IMG/VR virus record: IMGVR_UViG_3300047649_000003 | Span: 1 to 23,528 of that record | Direction: 5' to 3' (one strand) | DNA from: a virus | DNA length: 23,528 nucleotides | Shown here: in pieces, positions 15,075 through 22,004 of the stretch | Position numbering within the stretch: position 1 is the stretch's first letter | Layout of the letters: each line of letters begins with the position of its first letter | Made by a program: the position numbers and the translations under genes | Notes under the pieces: model-generated | Databases searched by the model: none | What the model saw: only the letters and a program-made list of their open reading frames with translations | Told to the model about the DNA's origin: nothing

Positions 15075-15725
15075 ATGGTTCATGAATTAGATTTTTATTT
15101 AAACTTAATAACCTCTGAGTATAAAACCAAACCCAATTTTATGGCGTTCTTAAACGTGCTGCTAACCCCTTTCAACGATATAAATACTGTCATGCAAGAC
15201 TTTTATTTGAACTTTGATATTGATAGCGCAGTAGGAATGCAATTAGATATGGTTGGTTTATTAGTTGGACAATCCAGAACCATTCCCTTCCAACCAACGG
15301 ATGGGTCAAGTAGCACATTAGATGATGTTACCTACCGAACTTTACTGAAAGCAAAATGCGCCTTAAATAATTGGAACGGTCAAGCAAGTGAATTAGAAGC
15401 TACTTGGCTTAATTTATTTCCAGATGGAGCGGTAATTGTCCAAGATAATCAAGACATGTCAATAACCATAGGCGTAGGCGGACAAATAACATCTACCATG
15501 CGGGATTTAATTAGAAACGGCTATATCATCCCACATCCACAAGGAGTAAAAATAAATGTTTATTTTAGCAATCCTTTGCCCTTGTTTGCATATGGAGTCG
15601 TCAATCAATATTTAGCCGGCTACGGCGTGGGAAATTGGTGTACAGGTCAAACTGAGCCTGCTGTATTTGGCTATGATGATGAAACAACCAAAATAGAAGG
15701 CTATGATCAAGGCTATTGGGATTAG
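15075..15725 (+). CDS. DUF2612 baseplate protein (tail protein I/gp53-like position)
   Basis: A 216-residue protein after a TAAGGCGGTGAAAC ribosome site. The N-terminal helix block DFYLNLITSEYKTKPNFMAFLNVLLTP is followed by FDIDSAVGMQLDMVGLLVGQSR, which is a clear DUF2612 signature (FD...A.G.QLD..G..VG..R). Then come LDDVTYRTLLKAKCALNNWNGQASELEATW and IPHPQGVKINVYF, also in family order. The last part, YGVVNQYLAGYGVGNWC and FGYDDET, is tail-specific. Proteins of this group take the place of P2 gpI in baseplates that carry gp25-like and J-like wedges, connecting the wedge to the fibres. The next gene is the first fibre, consistent with this. Confidence 0.8.
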   Translation: MVHELDFYLNLITSEYKTKPNFMAFLNVLLTPFNDINTVMQDFYLNFDIDSAVGMQLDMVGLLVGQSRTIPFQPTDGSSSTLDDVTYRTLLKAKCALNNWNGQASELEATWLNLFPDGAVIVQDNQDMSITIGVGGQITSTMRDLIRNGYIIPHPQGVKINVYFSNPLPLFAYGVVNQYLAGYGVGNWCTGQTEPAVFGYDDETTKIEGYDQGYWD

Positions 15726-15736
15726 GAGGCTTATAA

Positions 15737-17026
15737 ATGGCAGGAACAAGTAATTTTCAACAATTTAACCCATCACAAAACAATCAGCTAACCGATGCTG
15801 ATTACGCATTAAGCACATATCGGTTGAATGGTGCTACCGCTGGTGTAGCACCTTCAATAGATCACAACAAACTTTACTATCAGCTATCGACATTCGTGGC
15901 TGCCATGGCCCAGGCGTTTGCTAATCATGGCTACGCGGTATCAGACGCTAGCCTTTCAACGTTAACAAGCGTATTAGATAACATCGTATTAGGTCTCAAC
16001 CCCAATATTTCATCTATTTGTTTAGGTTCACAAATTTATTTATCCATTGTTGGGACAGACTTGTGGATCACGGGGAACGCTTATTATGATGGATCAAATT
16101 GGCAAAGAGTTGATACTGCACTAGCTTCGTTCGCTTTTAATATTAGTTCTACCGTCAATATTCCTGGGCAGACTACATCGACTAAAGGAATGGCTTTCTG
16201 GCGTGCCATCGCAGGTAGTAATCCAATCAGTGCAACATATAATTCTGCTGGAGGATGGGAACTTGTCTATCTGCTAAATGGTGATAAGAGTTTAACTGCT
16301 GGAGGTAGCAGTATTACCTTGAATGGCACCGGCAATGGAACTACTGCTACTACCCCATATGGGCGATTTTTACATACCAGTACAAGCAATACATCGCCAA
16401 AACACACGGGAATACTGACCAATCTTCATGACGATTTAAGTTCTTTAGATGACAATACGCAACCTTCATGGTTTATTGGCCGGCAGGATGATTCCTTCGT
16501 TATTCAGCGGGCCGCCGCAGGCAGTTCAACTTTAACAACATTGTTTTCGATTGATAATACAGGAACATCTTCGGCAATTCCAGCAGGAACAAAATTAGAA
16601 ACTTATTGCTCTACGGCACCAGCAGGATACTTAGTTTGTGACGGATCTGCTGTGTCGAGAACCACTTATTTAGCATTATTTAATGCTATTGGTGTTGCAT
16701 ATGGCGCGGGTGACGGCACTACTACGTTTAATTTACCGGACGAACGTGATCGGGTATCTGTCGGTAAGGGGCTTACTTTCAATGTAATGGGCGCTACTGG
16801 TGGGGAAATAAATCATCAGTTAGTAACATCGGAAATGCCTAGCCATGTTCATAGCATTACTCCGCCAAATTGTGCGAGTGAGTCTAACAGCGGCTACACT
16901 GTTTCCGGTAATGATTCTATTGGAACTGAACCAATTTTTCCATATAACAGCGCATCTACTGGCGGCGACGGTGCCCATAACAACCTGCAACCTTATATTG
17001 TCACATTACACTGTATTAAATACTAG
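15737..17026 (+). CDS. Tail fibre protein with tail-collar domain
   Basis: A 429-residue protein with AGGAGG 9-10 bases before the ATG. Residues about 1-95 form an anchor (NFQQFNPSQNNQLTDADYAL, LYYQLSTFVAAMAQAFANHGY) that recurs in the next fibre. The middle, about 100-280, is beta-rich with many Ser/Thr/Gly. Residues about 283-345 are a phage tail-collar domain (GTKLETYCSTAPAGYLVCDG, TYLALFNAIGVAYGAGDG, TFNLPDERDRVSVGKG), the domain of T4 gp12 and many phage fibres, which often binds metal and takes part in trimer assembly. The C-terminal part has EMPSHVHS and GAHNNLQPYIVTL. This gene probably encodes a receptor-binding or short fibre. No chaperone gene is directly next to it. Confidence 0.75.
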   Translation: MAGTSNFQQFNPSQNNQLTDADYALSTYRLNGATAGVAPSIDHNKLYYQLSTFVAAMAQAFANHGYAVSDASLSTLTSVLDNIVLGLNPNISSICLGSQIYLSIVGTDLWITGNAYYDGSNWQRVDTALASFAFNISSTVNIPGQTTSTKGMAFWRAIAGSNPISATYNSAGGWELVYLLNGDKSLTAGGSSITLNGTGNGTTATTPYGRFLHTSTSNTSPKHTGILTNLHDDLSSLDDNTQPSWFIGRQDDSFVIQRAAAGSSTLTTLFSIDNTGTSSAIPAGTKLETYCSTAPAGYLVCDGSAVSRTTYLALFNAIGVAYGAGDGTTTFNLPDERDRVSVGKGLTFNVMGATGGEINHQLVTSEMPSHVHSITPPNCASESNSGYTVSGNDSIGTEPIFPYNSASTGGDGAHNNLQPYIVTLHCIKY

Positions 17027-17037
17027 GAGGCGGAATA

Positions 17038-18144
17038 ATGCCCGGGAGTAATAATTTTTTACAATTTGATTCTACTTTAAATAATGCTTATAGTGATGCT
17101 AATTATGCTGAATTATCTCAAATAGCAAAAGGTATACAAATAGGTATTGCTGATCCGATGATGCACAATAAGCTATTTTACCAGCTGTCAACGTTTGTAG
17201 CAGCTTACGCGCAAGTATTTGCCAATCTTGGATACGTTGTTAATGATAGCAGCATATCAGCTTTGACTACCGTTTTAAGCAATACATTGACTACTAATAG
17301 TCTATGGCAATCATTCACTGGCGATTTTCATAGCCAAACAACTAAAGGCTTTTATGTTACAGCAGCAGCTGGTCAAACCGATGCTCCTACGTCTGGTGAT
17401 AAATATTATCTAATTGTAGCGACTACCGGAACGCTAGTCTATCATTTAGCGATTGACGCAGCAACAGGACTTTTCTATTTTGAAATATATAATACAACAT
17501 GGTCAGCATGGTCACAAATGCCGAGTGGTGCTAGTGGAAGTGTCACTGCTGTTATGCTGGCGACAGGAGCTGCTATAGCTAACATTGGTTATATTCCTGC
17601 CAATAAAGCAGGTGATACTTTTACAGGCACGGTAACCGCTCCTAATTTTAGTGGCCCGTTAACGGGCAATGTAACAGGTAATTTAACTGGTTCCGTAACA
17701 GGCAATGTAACTGGTAATGTAAGCGGAAGTTCTGGAAGCTGTATGGGAAATTCAGCTACAACTACATTGGCGGCAGCAGCAACAGAATTAGCTAATGCAA
17801 GGCTAATCAATGGAATTAGCTTCAACGGGACTGCCAATATAGCTAATGCTGATTATGTAGTGGCTCAATCATTAGGAACAAACGGTTATACAAAATGGAA
17901 CAGTGGGAAAATCGAGCAATGGGGAAGTAGTACTGTCGGTGGTGGTAGCCAGGTTACTATTACTTTTCCTACAAGTTTTGTTTCTGCCGTATATGATATA
18001 AATCCTACTCTGACAAACTATACTCTTGGAACCTCTGGAAACAACGACGGAGTATTGGCTGTTGCTAGTTATGGATTGAGTTCATTCAATGTTTGCGCAG
18101 GATCAAGTAGCGGCACATTTACTTGGCATGCGATCGGAGTGTAG
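17038..18144 (+). CDS. Tail fibre protein with TGNV repeat and gp53-like C-terminus
   Basis: A 368-residue protein starting 11 bases after the previous fibre, behind TAGGAGGCGG. Residues about 1-85 repeat the anchor of the upstream fibre: MPGSNNFLQFDSTLNNAYSD and LFYQLSTFVAAYAQVFANLGY have the same order and spacing. Residues about 95-165 are a shaft (SLWQSFTGDFHSQTTKGFY), then a repeat of T-G-N-V units at 208-233. The last part, about 275-368, begins NGYTKWNSGKIEQWGSS and ends SGTFTWHAIGV, matching the gp53-like C-terminal domain of fibre proteins that bind the cell surface or act in trimerisation. It may pair with, or replace, the first fibre. Directly after the stop is a terminator-like hairpin. 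Confidence 0.75.
   Translation: MPGSNNFLQFDSTLNNAYSDANYAELSQIAKGIQIGIADPMMHNKLFYQLSTFVAAYAQVFANLGYVVNDSSISALTTVLSNTLTTNSLWQSFTGDFHSQTTKGFYVTAAAGQTDAPTSGDKYYLIVATTGTLVYHLAIDAATGLFYFEIYNTTWSAWSQMPSGASGSVTAVMLATGAAIANIGYIPANKAGDTFTGTVTAPNFSGPLTGNVTGNLTGSVTGNVTGNVSGSSGSCMGNSATTTLAAAATELANARLINGISFNGTANIANADYVVAQSLGTNGYTKWNSGKIEQWGSSTVGGGSQVTITFPTSFVSAVYDINPTLTNYTLGTSGNNDGVLAVASYGLSSFNVCAGSSSGTFTWHAIGV
17659..17736 (+). repeat. Tandem 12-base repeats coding for (T-G-N-V)-type units
   Basis: Bases 17659-17736 encode six to seven degenerate units of about 12 bases each, LTG, NVTG, NLTG, SVTG, NVTG, NVSG, SSG, in the second fibre. The period of 4 residues fits a beta-structured shaft in a trimer. 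The copies are imperfect at DNA level, so the repeat is partly diverged. Unit number could vary between strains by slippage. Confidence 0.8.
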
Positions 18145-18165
18145 AAAATCATATATTCGGCTATT

Positions 18166-18190
18166 TAAGACACATCGGTGTCTTATTTTT
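18166..18190 (+). terminator. Intrinsic terminator-like hairpin after the second fibre
   Basis: TAAGACAC (18166-18173) pairs with GTGTCTTA (18178-18185) around the loop ATCG, giving an 8-bp stem followed by TTTTT and a further ATTTTAT. It lies 21 bases after the stop of the second fibre and 20 bases before the TTG start of the third fibre. This is the strongest terminator-like element of the window. There is no room for a promoter between it and the next gene. Confidence 0.65.
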
Positions 18191-18210
18191 ATTTTATAGG
18201 AGGTTTTATA

Positions 18211-20793
18211 TTGTCACAAACAAGATATGATTTACTATTGCAAACATACGCAAATCAAGCGGGTGGTTATGCAGCCGCCGCCGCTACTTCTGCTGGGATA
18301 GCCGAAAACTATGCTACATCTTTAACCTCAACTTCAACATCAGCAATATTAATTTCCATTGGAGTTCAAACTTTTGTCACTCAATCAGCGAAATTATATA
18401 CACCAGGACAATTTGTTATAATTGCAGATGTGATTAATCCCACTGAATATTGGATGTATGGTCAAGTAAGTGCTTATTCTGGCACAAATTTAGTTGTCAA
18501 CGTAAACAGTATAAACGGTACGGGAACATACGCTAATTGGAATATATCTATGTGTGGTGTACAAGGGCAAACAGGCGAAGTTCCTATTATATCAAGCACA
18601 TCTGTAACATCTATGACAATCGATCTAGGAACGCAATCTTTTACGACTGGAACAGGACTAGCGTTTTCTATTAATCAATTTGTTCTAATTTCTAATGATA
18701 GTAATTCGCTAATTTGGATGGAAGGTGTAATAACTTCTTATAATTCTGATACCGGATCACTGATTGTTAATGTAACAACAATGAATGGTAGTGGAACATT
18801 TGCAGACTGGACTGTATCCCTTTCAGGGGCTCCTGGTGCATCAGCTACGGATATGAGCACCGCATTAACTGAAATAGAAGAATCAACAGGCTACGGCATC
18901 ATAAGTGGCGGCGCAGTAACAGCACAGTCTACGCCAAATATGACAGTCCAAGTAGCAGCGCCTATAGCTCATATGCCTAGCGGCGCACGATTTACGCCTG
19001 CAGCAGTTTCGGCACTCGCTATCAATGCAGCCGATACTGTATTGCCTAGAATCGATCTTATTTATCTGGCGGCAGCAAATGGAGCTATTACTTATTTACC
19101 TGGAATTTCTGCGGCAACTCCTGTAGCACCTACGTTGCCAAGTGGCGGATTAGGGGAAGCTACTGTTTTAGTACCAGCTAATTCTACTGCTATTCCGCAG
19201 GCGAATATTACCGATATAAGGATACTAAAAGTAAATTCGCAAACAACAGCTAATGCTGTTTCTGCTGTTGTCCCCTTGAAAGCATTGAGCAATAATTTTG
19301 TTCGCTCGCTGTTTTGGGATTGTGATGTAGATGTATATACCAACTACAGTTATTGTAATCGTAAAATAGCATTTCTAGGTGATTCCCACGGCTGGGGCGA
19401 AGGTGGTTGTGGCTATCAAGGAGCTAGTGCTGGCGTGTCTGTTCATGCCGAATGGCCTCAGAACAAAGGATTTTATGGTAGATTAAGAGATTACTTTTAT
19501 AAAAAATACGATAGCAAACCTTGGCGCTGTGTGCCACTAGGCAACGGCAACGAAACGCAGGCAACTGCAACAGTGCAGACCGGGGCGCTCGTAAATAACT
19601 GGCAACAAAAATATGAGGATGAAATACTATTTACTAATGTACCACGTTTTATTAGTGGTAATTATAGGATATACCCGCAAACTAAAAGTGCCATGAGTGG
19701 TTATAACACGACTATGAATAGCTGGCTAAATGCCGAGGCACAGGAAGACACGTACTCGCAAGCTCAATATAGACATAACGCAGATATCGGATTATTTACC
19801 AAGTGGCAAATGGAGTTAGCTCCTGCCACTGGCGCATCTGGTGTATTGATGGATTTAAAAACACCAACTCGCTATATTTTTATCGCGGCACTTATGGGAC
19901 CAGATCAAGGTGTCATGAATTTAGAATTGCTTGACGATGTCTTAGATATCACAACTCAGGCGGTATCTACTTGGGGTGATACTAATTTTGGTACAGCTGT
20001 TCCGCTGGTAAATTATATGGACGTAAACAATAATCCGCAAGTTGTATCGTCTCCAACTGCTACGGTCAACGCAACTAATATACTGATTGATATGCACAAT
20101 GGCGTGGGGTACTCATATACCGTATTTATGATTGATTTGGGGCAGAAAAAACAGGGAACCATCAGAATGAGTTGTGGCACTCCTAATAGTTCCGCTACCA
20201 GCAATGCAACATTTGGATGTCCTATTATAACTTGCCGTGGAATCATAATTGGAAATAATGATGTAATCAAAAATTGGTCTTGTGGTGGTCATACCACGGG
20301 CGCAATGCTTGGCCTTGAAATGAGTTTTTCAGGCGAAACTCATAACCATGTTGCTGATATCAAGACCTATATGGAAGGTAATCTTGGTGGAAGTTACGGA
20401 AATATTCAAGGAATAATATTACAAGCGCCTATTGTAAATGAGTATTTACGCCAAAATCCGGTAGCAACAATGACAACAAACTTGACTAGTATTGCTACAG
20501 CTTTAGGCCAGGGGAACATGCTTGTATTTACCACGATTGGGCAGATGAATATGGAATTTGTAACCGATACTGGAGCTATTACTTACCAAAATTATTTTGA
20601 CGCTTTAAGATTATGGTGTGTTAATTCCGCAGTAGAGGTAACCTATGTTGATTGCAGATCATATTTGAAACAGTTAGTTGCTAACGGGATAGTTAGATAT
20701 CAAGATTTGTACTACAATAATGAGCATCCATCGAGCATGGCAAATGAGATAATTTTTGGCATGCTAAAGCAGGCTGTTGACTTGAAGTTTTAA
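18211..20793 (+). CDS. Large tail fibre/tailspike with SGNH (GDSL) hydrolase-like domain
   Basis: Starting at TTG 18211 (860 residues) with AGGAGG 7 bases before; an earlier in-frame GTG at 18178 lies inside the terminator stem and is not used. Residues about 41-116 and 130-206 are two copies of a beta-domain, sharing QSF or QTF, SYNSDTG or SAYSGTN, VNVNS or VNVTT, and NGTGTYANW or NGSGTFADW. Residues about 225-350 resemble baseplate-attachment domains of fibres (MPSGARF, LPRIDLIYL, ITDIRIL). From about 385 on, KIAFLGDSHGWGEG is a GDSL block I with Ser392 as likely nucleophile. ILQAPIVNEYL (Asn743) may be block III, and NNEHPSS (His839) block V, although Asn replaces the usual Asp three residues before His. 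Probably a receptor-binding esterase acting on surface glycan; activity is inferred. Confidence 0.72.
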   Translation: MSQTRYDLLLQTYANQAGGYAAAAATSAGIAENYATSLTSTSTSAILISIGVQTFVTQSAKLYTPGQFVIIADVINPTEYWMYGQVSAYSGTNLVVNVNSINGTGTYANWNISMCGVQGQTGEVPIISSTSVTSMTIDLGTQSFTTGTGLAFSINQFVLISNDSNSLIWMEGVITSYNSDTGSLIVNVTTMNGSGTFADWTVSLSGAPGASATDMSTALTEIEESTGYGIISGGAVTAQSTPNMTVQVAAPIAHMPSGARFTPAAVSALAINAADTVLPRIDLIYLAAANGAITYLPGISAATPVAPTLPSGGLGEATVLVPANSTAIPQANITDIRILKVNSQTTANAVSAVVPLKALSNNFVRSLFWDCDVDVYTNYSYCNRKIAFLGDSHGWGEGGCGYQGASAGVSVHAEWPQNKGFYGRLRDYFYKKYDSKPWRCVPLGNGNETQATATVQTGALVNNWQQKYEDEILFTNVPRFISGNYRIYPQTKSAMSGYNTTMNSWLNAEAQEDTYSQAQYRHNADIGLFTKWQMELAPATGASGVLMDLKTPTRYIFIAALMGPDQGVMNLELLDDVLDITTQAVSTWGDTNFGTAVPLVNYMDVNNNPQVVSSPTATVNATNILIDMHNGVGYSYTVFMIDLGQKKQGTIRMSCGTPNSSATSNATFGCPIITCRGIIIGNNDVIKNWSCGGHTTGAMLGLEMSFSGETHNHVADIKTYMEGNLGGSYGNIQGIILQAPIVNEYLRQNPVATMTTNLTSIATALGQGNMLVFTTIGQMNMEFVTDTGAITYQNYFDALRLWCVNSAVEVTYVDCRSYLKQLVANGIVRYQDLYYNNEHPSSMANEIIFGMLKQAVDLKF

Positions 20794-20794
20794 T

Positions 20795-20816
20795 CCGCCA
20801 ATAGGCGGTTATTTTT
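20795..20816 (+). terminator. Intrinsic terminator-like hairpin after the SGNH fibre
   Basis: CCGCC (20795-20799) and GGCGG (20804-20808) pair around AATA, followed by TTATTTTTAT. The stem is short but all G-C. It sits right after the TAA at 20793 and separates the fibre block from the lysis genes. Strength was not calculated. Confidence 0.6.
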
Positions 20817-20844
20817 ATGGGTTACAACAAGAGGAGGAGACGGA

Positions 20845-21177
20845 TTGAAAGAATTCAACGATTTGTTAATGGATAAATTATCAGACTTGTTGGCGATGGC
20901 ATGGCTGTTTTATATTCTAAACATTGCGGCGGTTATAATTTTAGTGTTTCAGCGTCCGACTGATTTACTTAGTTGGACGTTATTTTTTGGAACAATTTAT
21001 TTTCAATCAGTTACATTGCCGGTTATCAATAATACAGCTAAACGATCAGGTGAACAAATGATGAAAGTCCTGCAAGAAACACACGACACCGCTATGGAAT
21101 CTCATAGTGAACTGCACTCCAAGCTTGATCTATTGATTAAAAACATGGAGGTGAAGCATGGCAGAGATTCGGATTGA
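20845..21177 (+). CDS. Small two-membrane-segment protein, possible holin; low-affinity iron permease/DUF1003-like topology
   Basis: A 110-residue protein starting with TTG behind GAGGAGGA (20831-20838). Two membrane segments are seen: about 15-35 (LLAMAWLFYILNIAAVIILVF) and 42-60 (LSWTLFFGTIYFQSVTLPV), then a charged amphipathic helix (about 65-104) ending SHSELHSKLDLLIK. This topology, with a C-terminal KLD.L helix, is weakly like the low-affinity iron permease family and DUF1003, but it also fits a class II holin. It is the first gene of the lysis cassette and overlaps the next gene by 20 bases, suggesting coupled translation. I cannot decide between holin and transporter-related protein from sequence alone; the family call is tentative. 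Confidence 0.6.
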   Translation: MKEFNDLLMDKLSDLLAMAWLFYILNIAAVIILVFQRPTDLLSWTLFFGTIYFQSVTLPVINNTAKRSGEQMMKVLQETHDTAMESHSELHSKLDLLIKNMEVKHGRDSD

Positions 21178-21532
21178 CTCTGAGACACTTAAATCGTTGA
21201 TTTGCGGGGCAGTATCGGAAGCAATGACTCCTTATATTGAAGCGATAACAAAACAAAACGGCAGAATTCTCGTATTAGAAACTATAAATACGCAGGAAAA
21301 AGGACTTTGCCCACAAAATTGTCCCTGCCAAAACCGACTTAATCAGCAGTCTACACAGATCACGCAAACTACCGAATCAGCAAAAGTTGCTCATCATCGT
21401 ATTGACGGGGTATTTAAAACGGCGGCAATTGTAGGGGGCTCTGTTAGCGGCGCAGTCACACTGTTGTTGATGGCAATTCAAATATTATTACAATGGCATG
21501 GTAGTGTGACTAAGTTTCTAGGGGGCAGTTAA
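21158..21532 (+). CDS. XhlA-like holin-associated protein, tail-anchored
   Basis: A 124-residue protein whose ATG lies inside the preceding gene (AGGTGAAGC ribosome site 3-9 bases before). Residues 1-85 are polar and helical, with a Cys cluster CPQNCPC (51-57) in the middle; residues about 87-112 form one membrane segment (TAAIVGGSVSGAVTLLLMAIQILL). The short RIDGVFKTAAIVGG junction is a pattern often seen in XhlA-type proteins, which join a cytoplasmic helix to one C-terminal membrane helix and work with a holin and an amidase in PBSX-like phages. Position before an amidase fits. The Cys cluster is not part of XhlA as I know it. Its stop overlaps the next ATG by one base. Confidence 0.55.
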   Translation: MAEIRIDSETLKSLICGAVSEAMTPYIEAITKQNGRILVLETINTQEKGLCPQNCPCQNRLNQQSTQITQTTESAKVAHHRIDGVFKTAAIVGGSVSGAVTLLLMAIQILLQWHGSVTKFLGGS

Positions 21533-22002
21533 TGGATAGCGACGAGAAAAGCGAATTGCAAGCCTTTATCATGTGTGCCACCGATGCTCTGAATACGACA
21601 ATATGCTTTATTATGGGCGTTATTGCCAGTGGACTAACTAATCATATTGTCTTGGTAACCTCGCTAATATTGGCTGTATCCGGTGCCCTGTCGATGTCAA
21701 GCGGCGAGTATACAAGCAATGAACCGCTATCTGGCTGGAAATCTGCAATAGGCGCATCCATAACGGGGTTTGTTTCTTTTATCGCTTGTTCGCTAATCCC
21801 CATATTGCCGTTTTTCTGGCTAGTGGGAGTTCCGGCGATGATAACAAGTATTATGTTGGGCACGGTCGTATTGTTCGCAGTAGGAGCAATTGGCGCAAGA
21901 TTTACTAACAAATCTGTCATTAGGAATGGTATAAGACAGGTTGTTTTAGGGCTGATAATTGTATCAATAAGTTATCGGCTTGGATTGAAGATTGGAGGTT
22001 GA
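21532..22002 (+). CDS. Compact VIT1/CCC1-like membrane protein lacking the cytoplasmic metal-binding domain
   Basis: A 156-residue protein with about five membrane segments (roughly 12-33, 37-57, 72-98, 101-123 and 133-152). It resembles the VIT1/CCC1 family of Fe/Mn transporters: ATDALNTTICFIMGVIA (Asp18) matches the first helix motif, GALSMSSGEYTS (Met55, Glu59) the second, and SITGFVSFIACSLIPILPFF, GARFTNKS and RQVVLGLIIVSISYRLG the last three. Usual members are 220-250 residues and carry a cytoplasmic helical metal-binding domain between helices two and three; here helix three starts about ten residues after GEYTS, so that domain is missing. It overlaps the XhlA-like gene by one base and is followed by the HNH-like gene. 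It may be a holin or an envelope/metal modifier; the family call is fairly firm, the function open. Confidence 0.68.
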   Translation: MDSDEKSELQAFIMCATDALNTTICFIMGVIASGLTNHIVLVTSLILAVSGALSMSSGEYTSNEPLSGWKSAIGASITGFVSFIACSLIPILPFFWLVGVPAMITSIMLGTVVLFAVGAIGARFTNKSVIRNGIRQVVLGLIIVSISYRLGLKIGG

Positions 22003-22004
22003 CA

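Noticed and set aside
18178-18210. GTG at 18178 as start of the SGNH fibre
   Set aside because: It lies within the terminator stem and lacks a ribosome site; TTG 18211 follows AGGAGG.
19092-19343. Reverse-strand frame inside the SGNH fibre gene
   Set aside because: No ribosome site or recognisable motif; the forward strand is clearly coding here.
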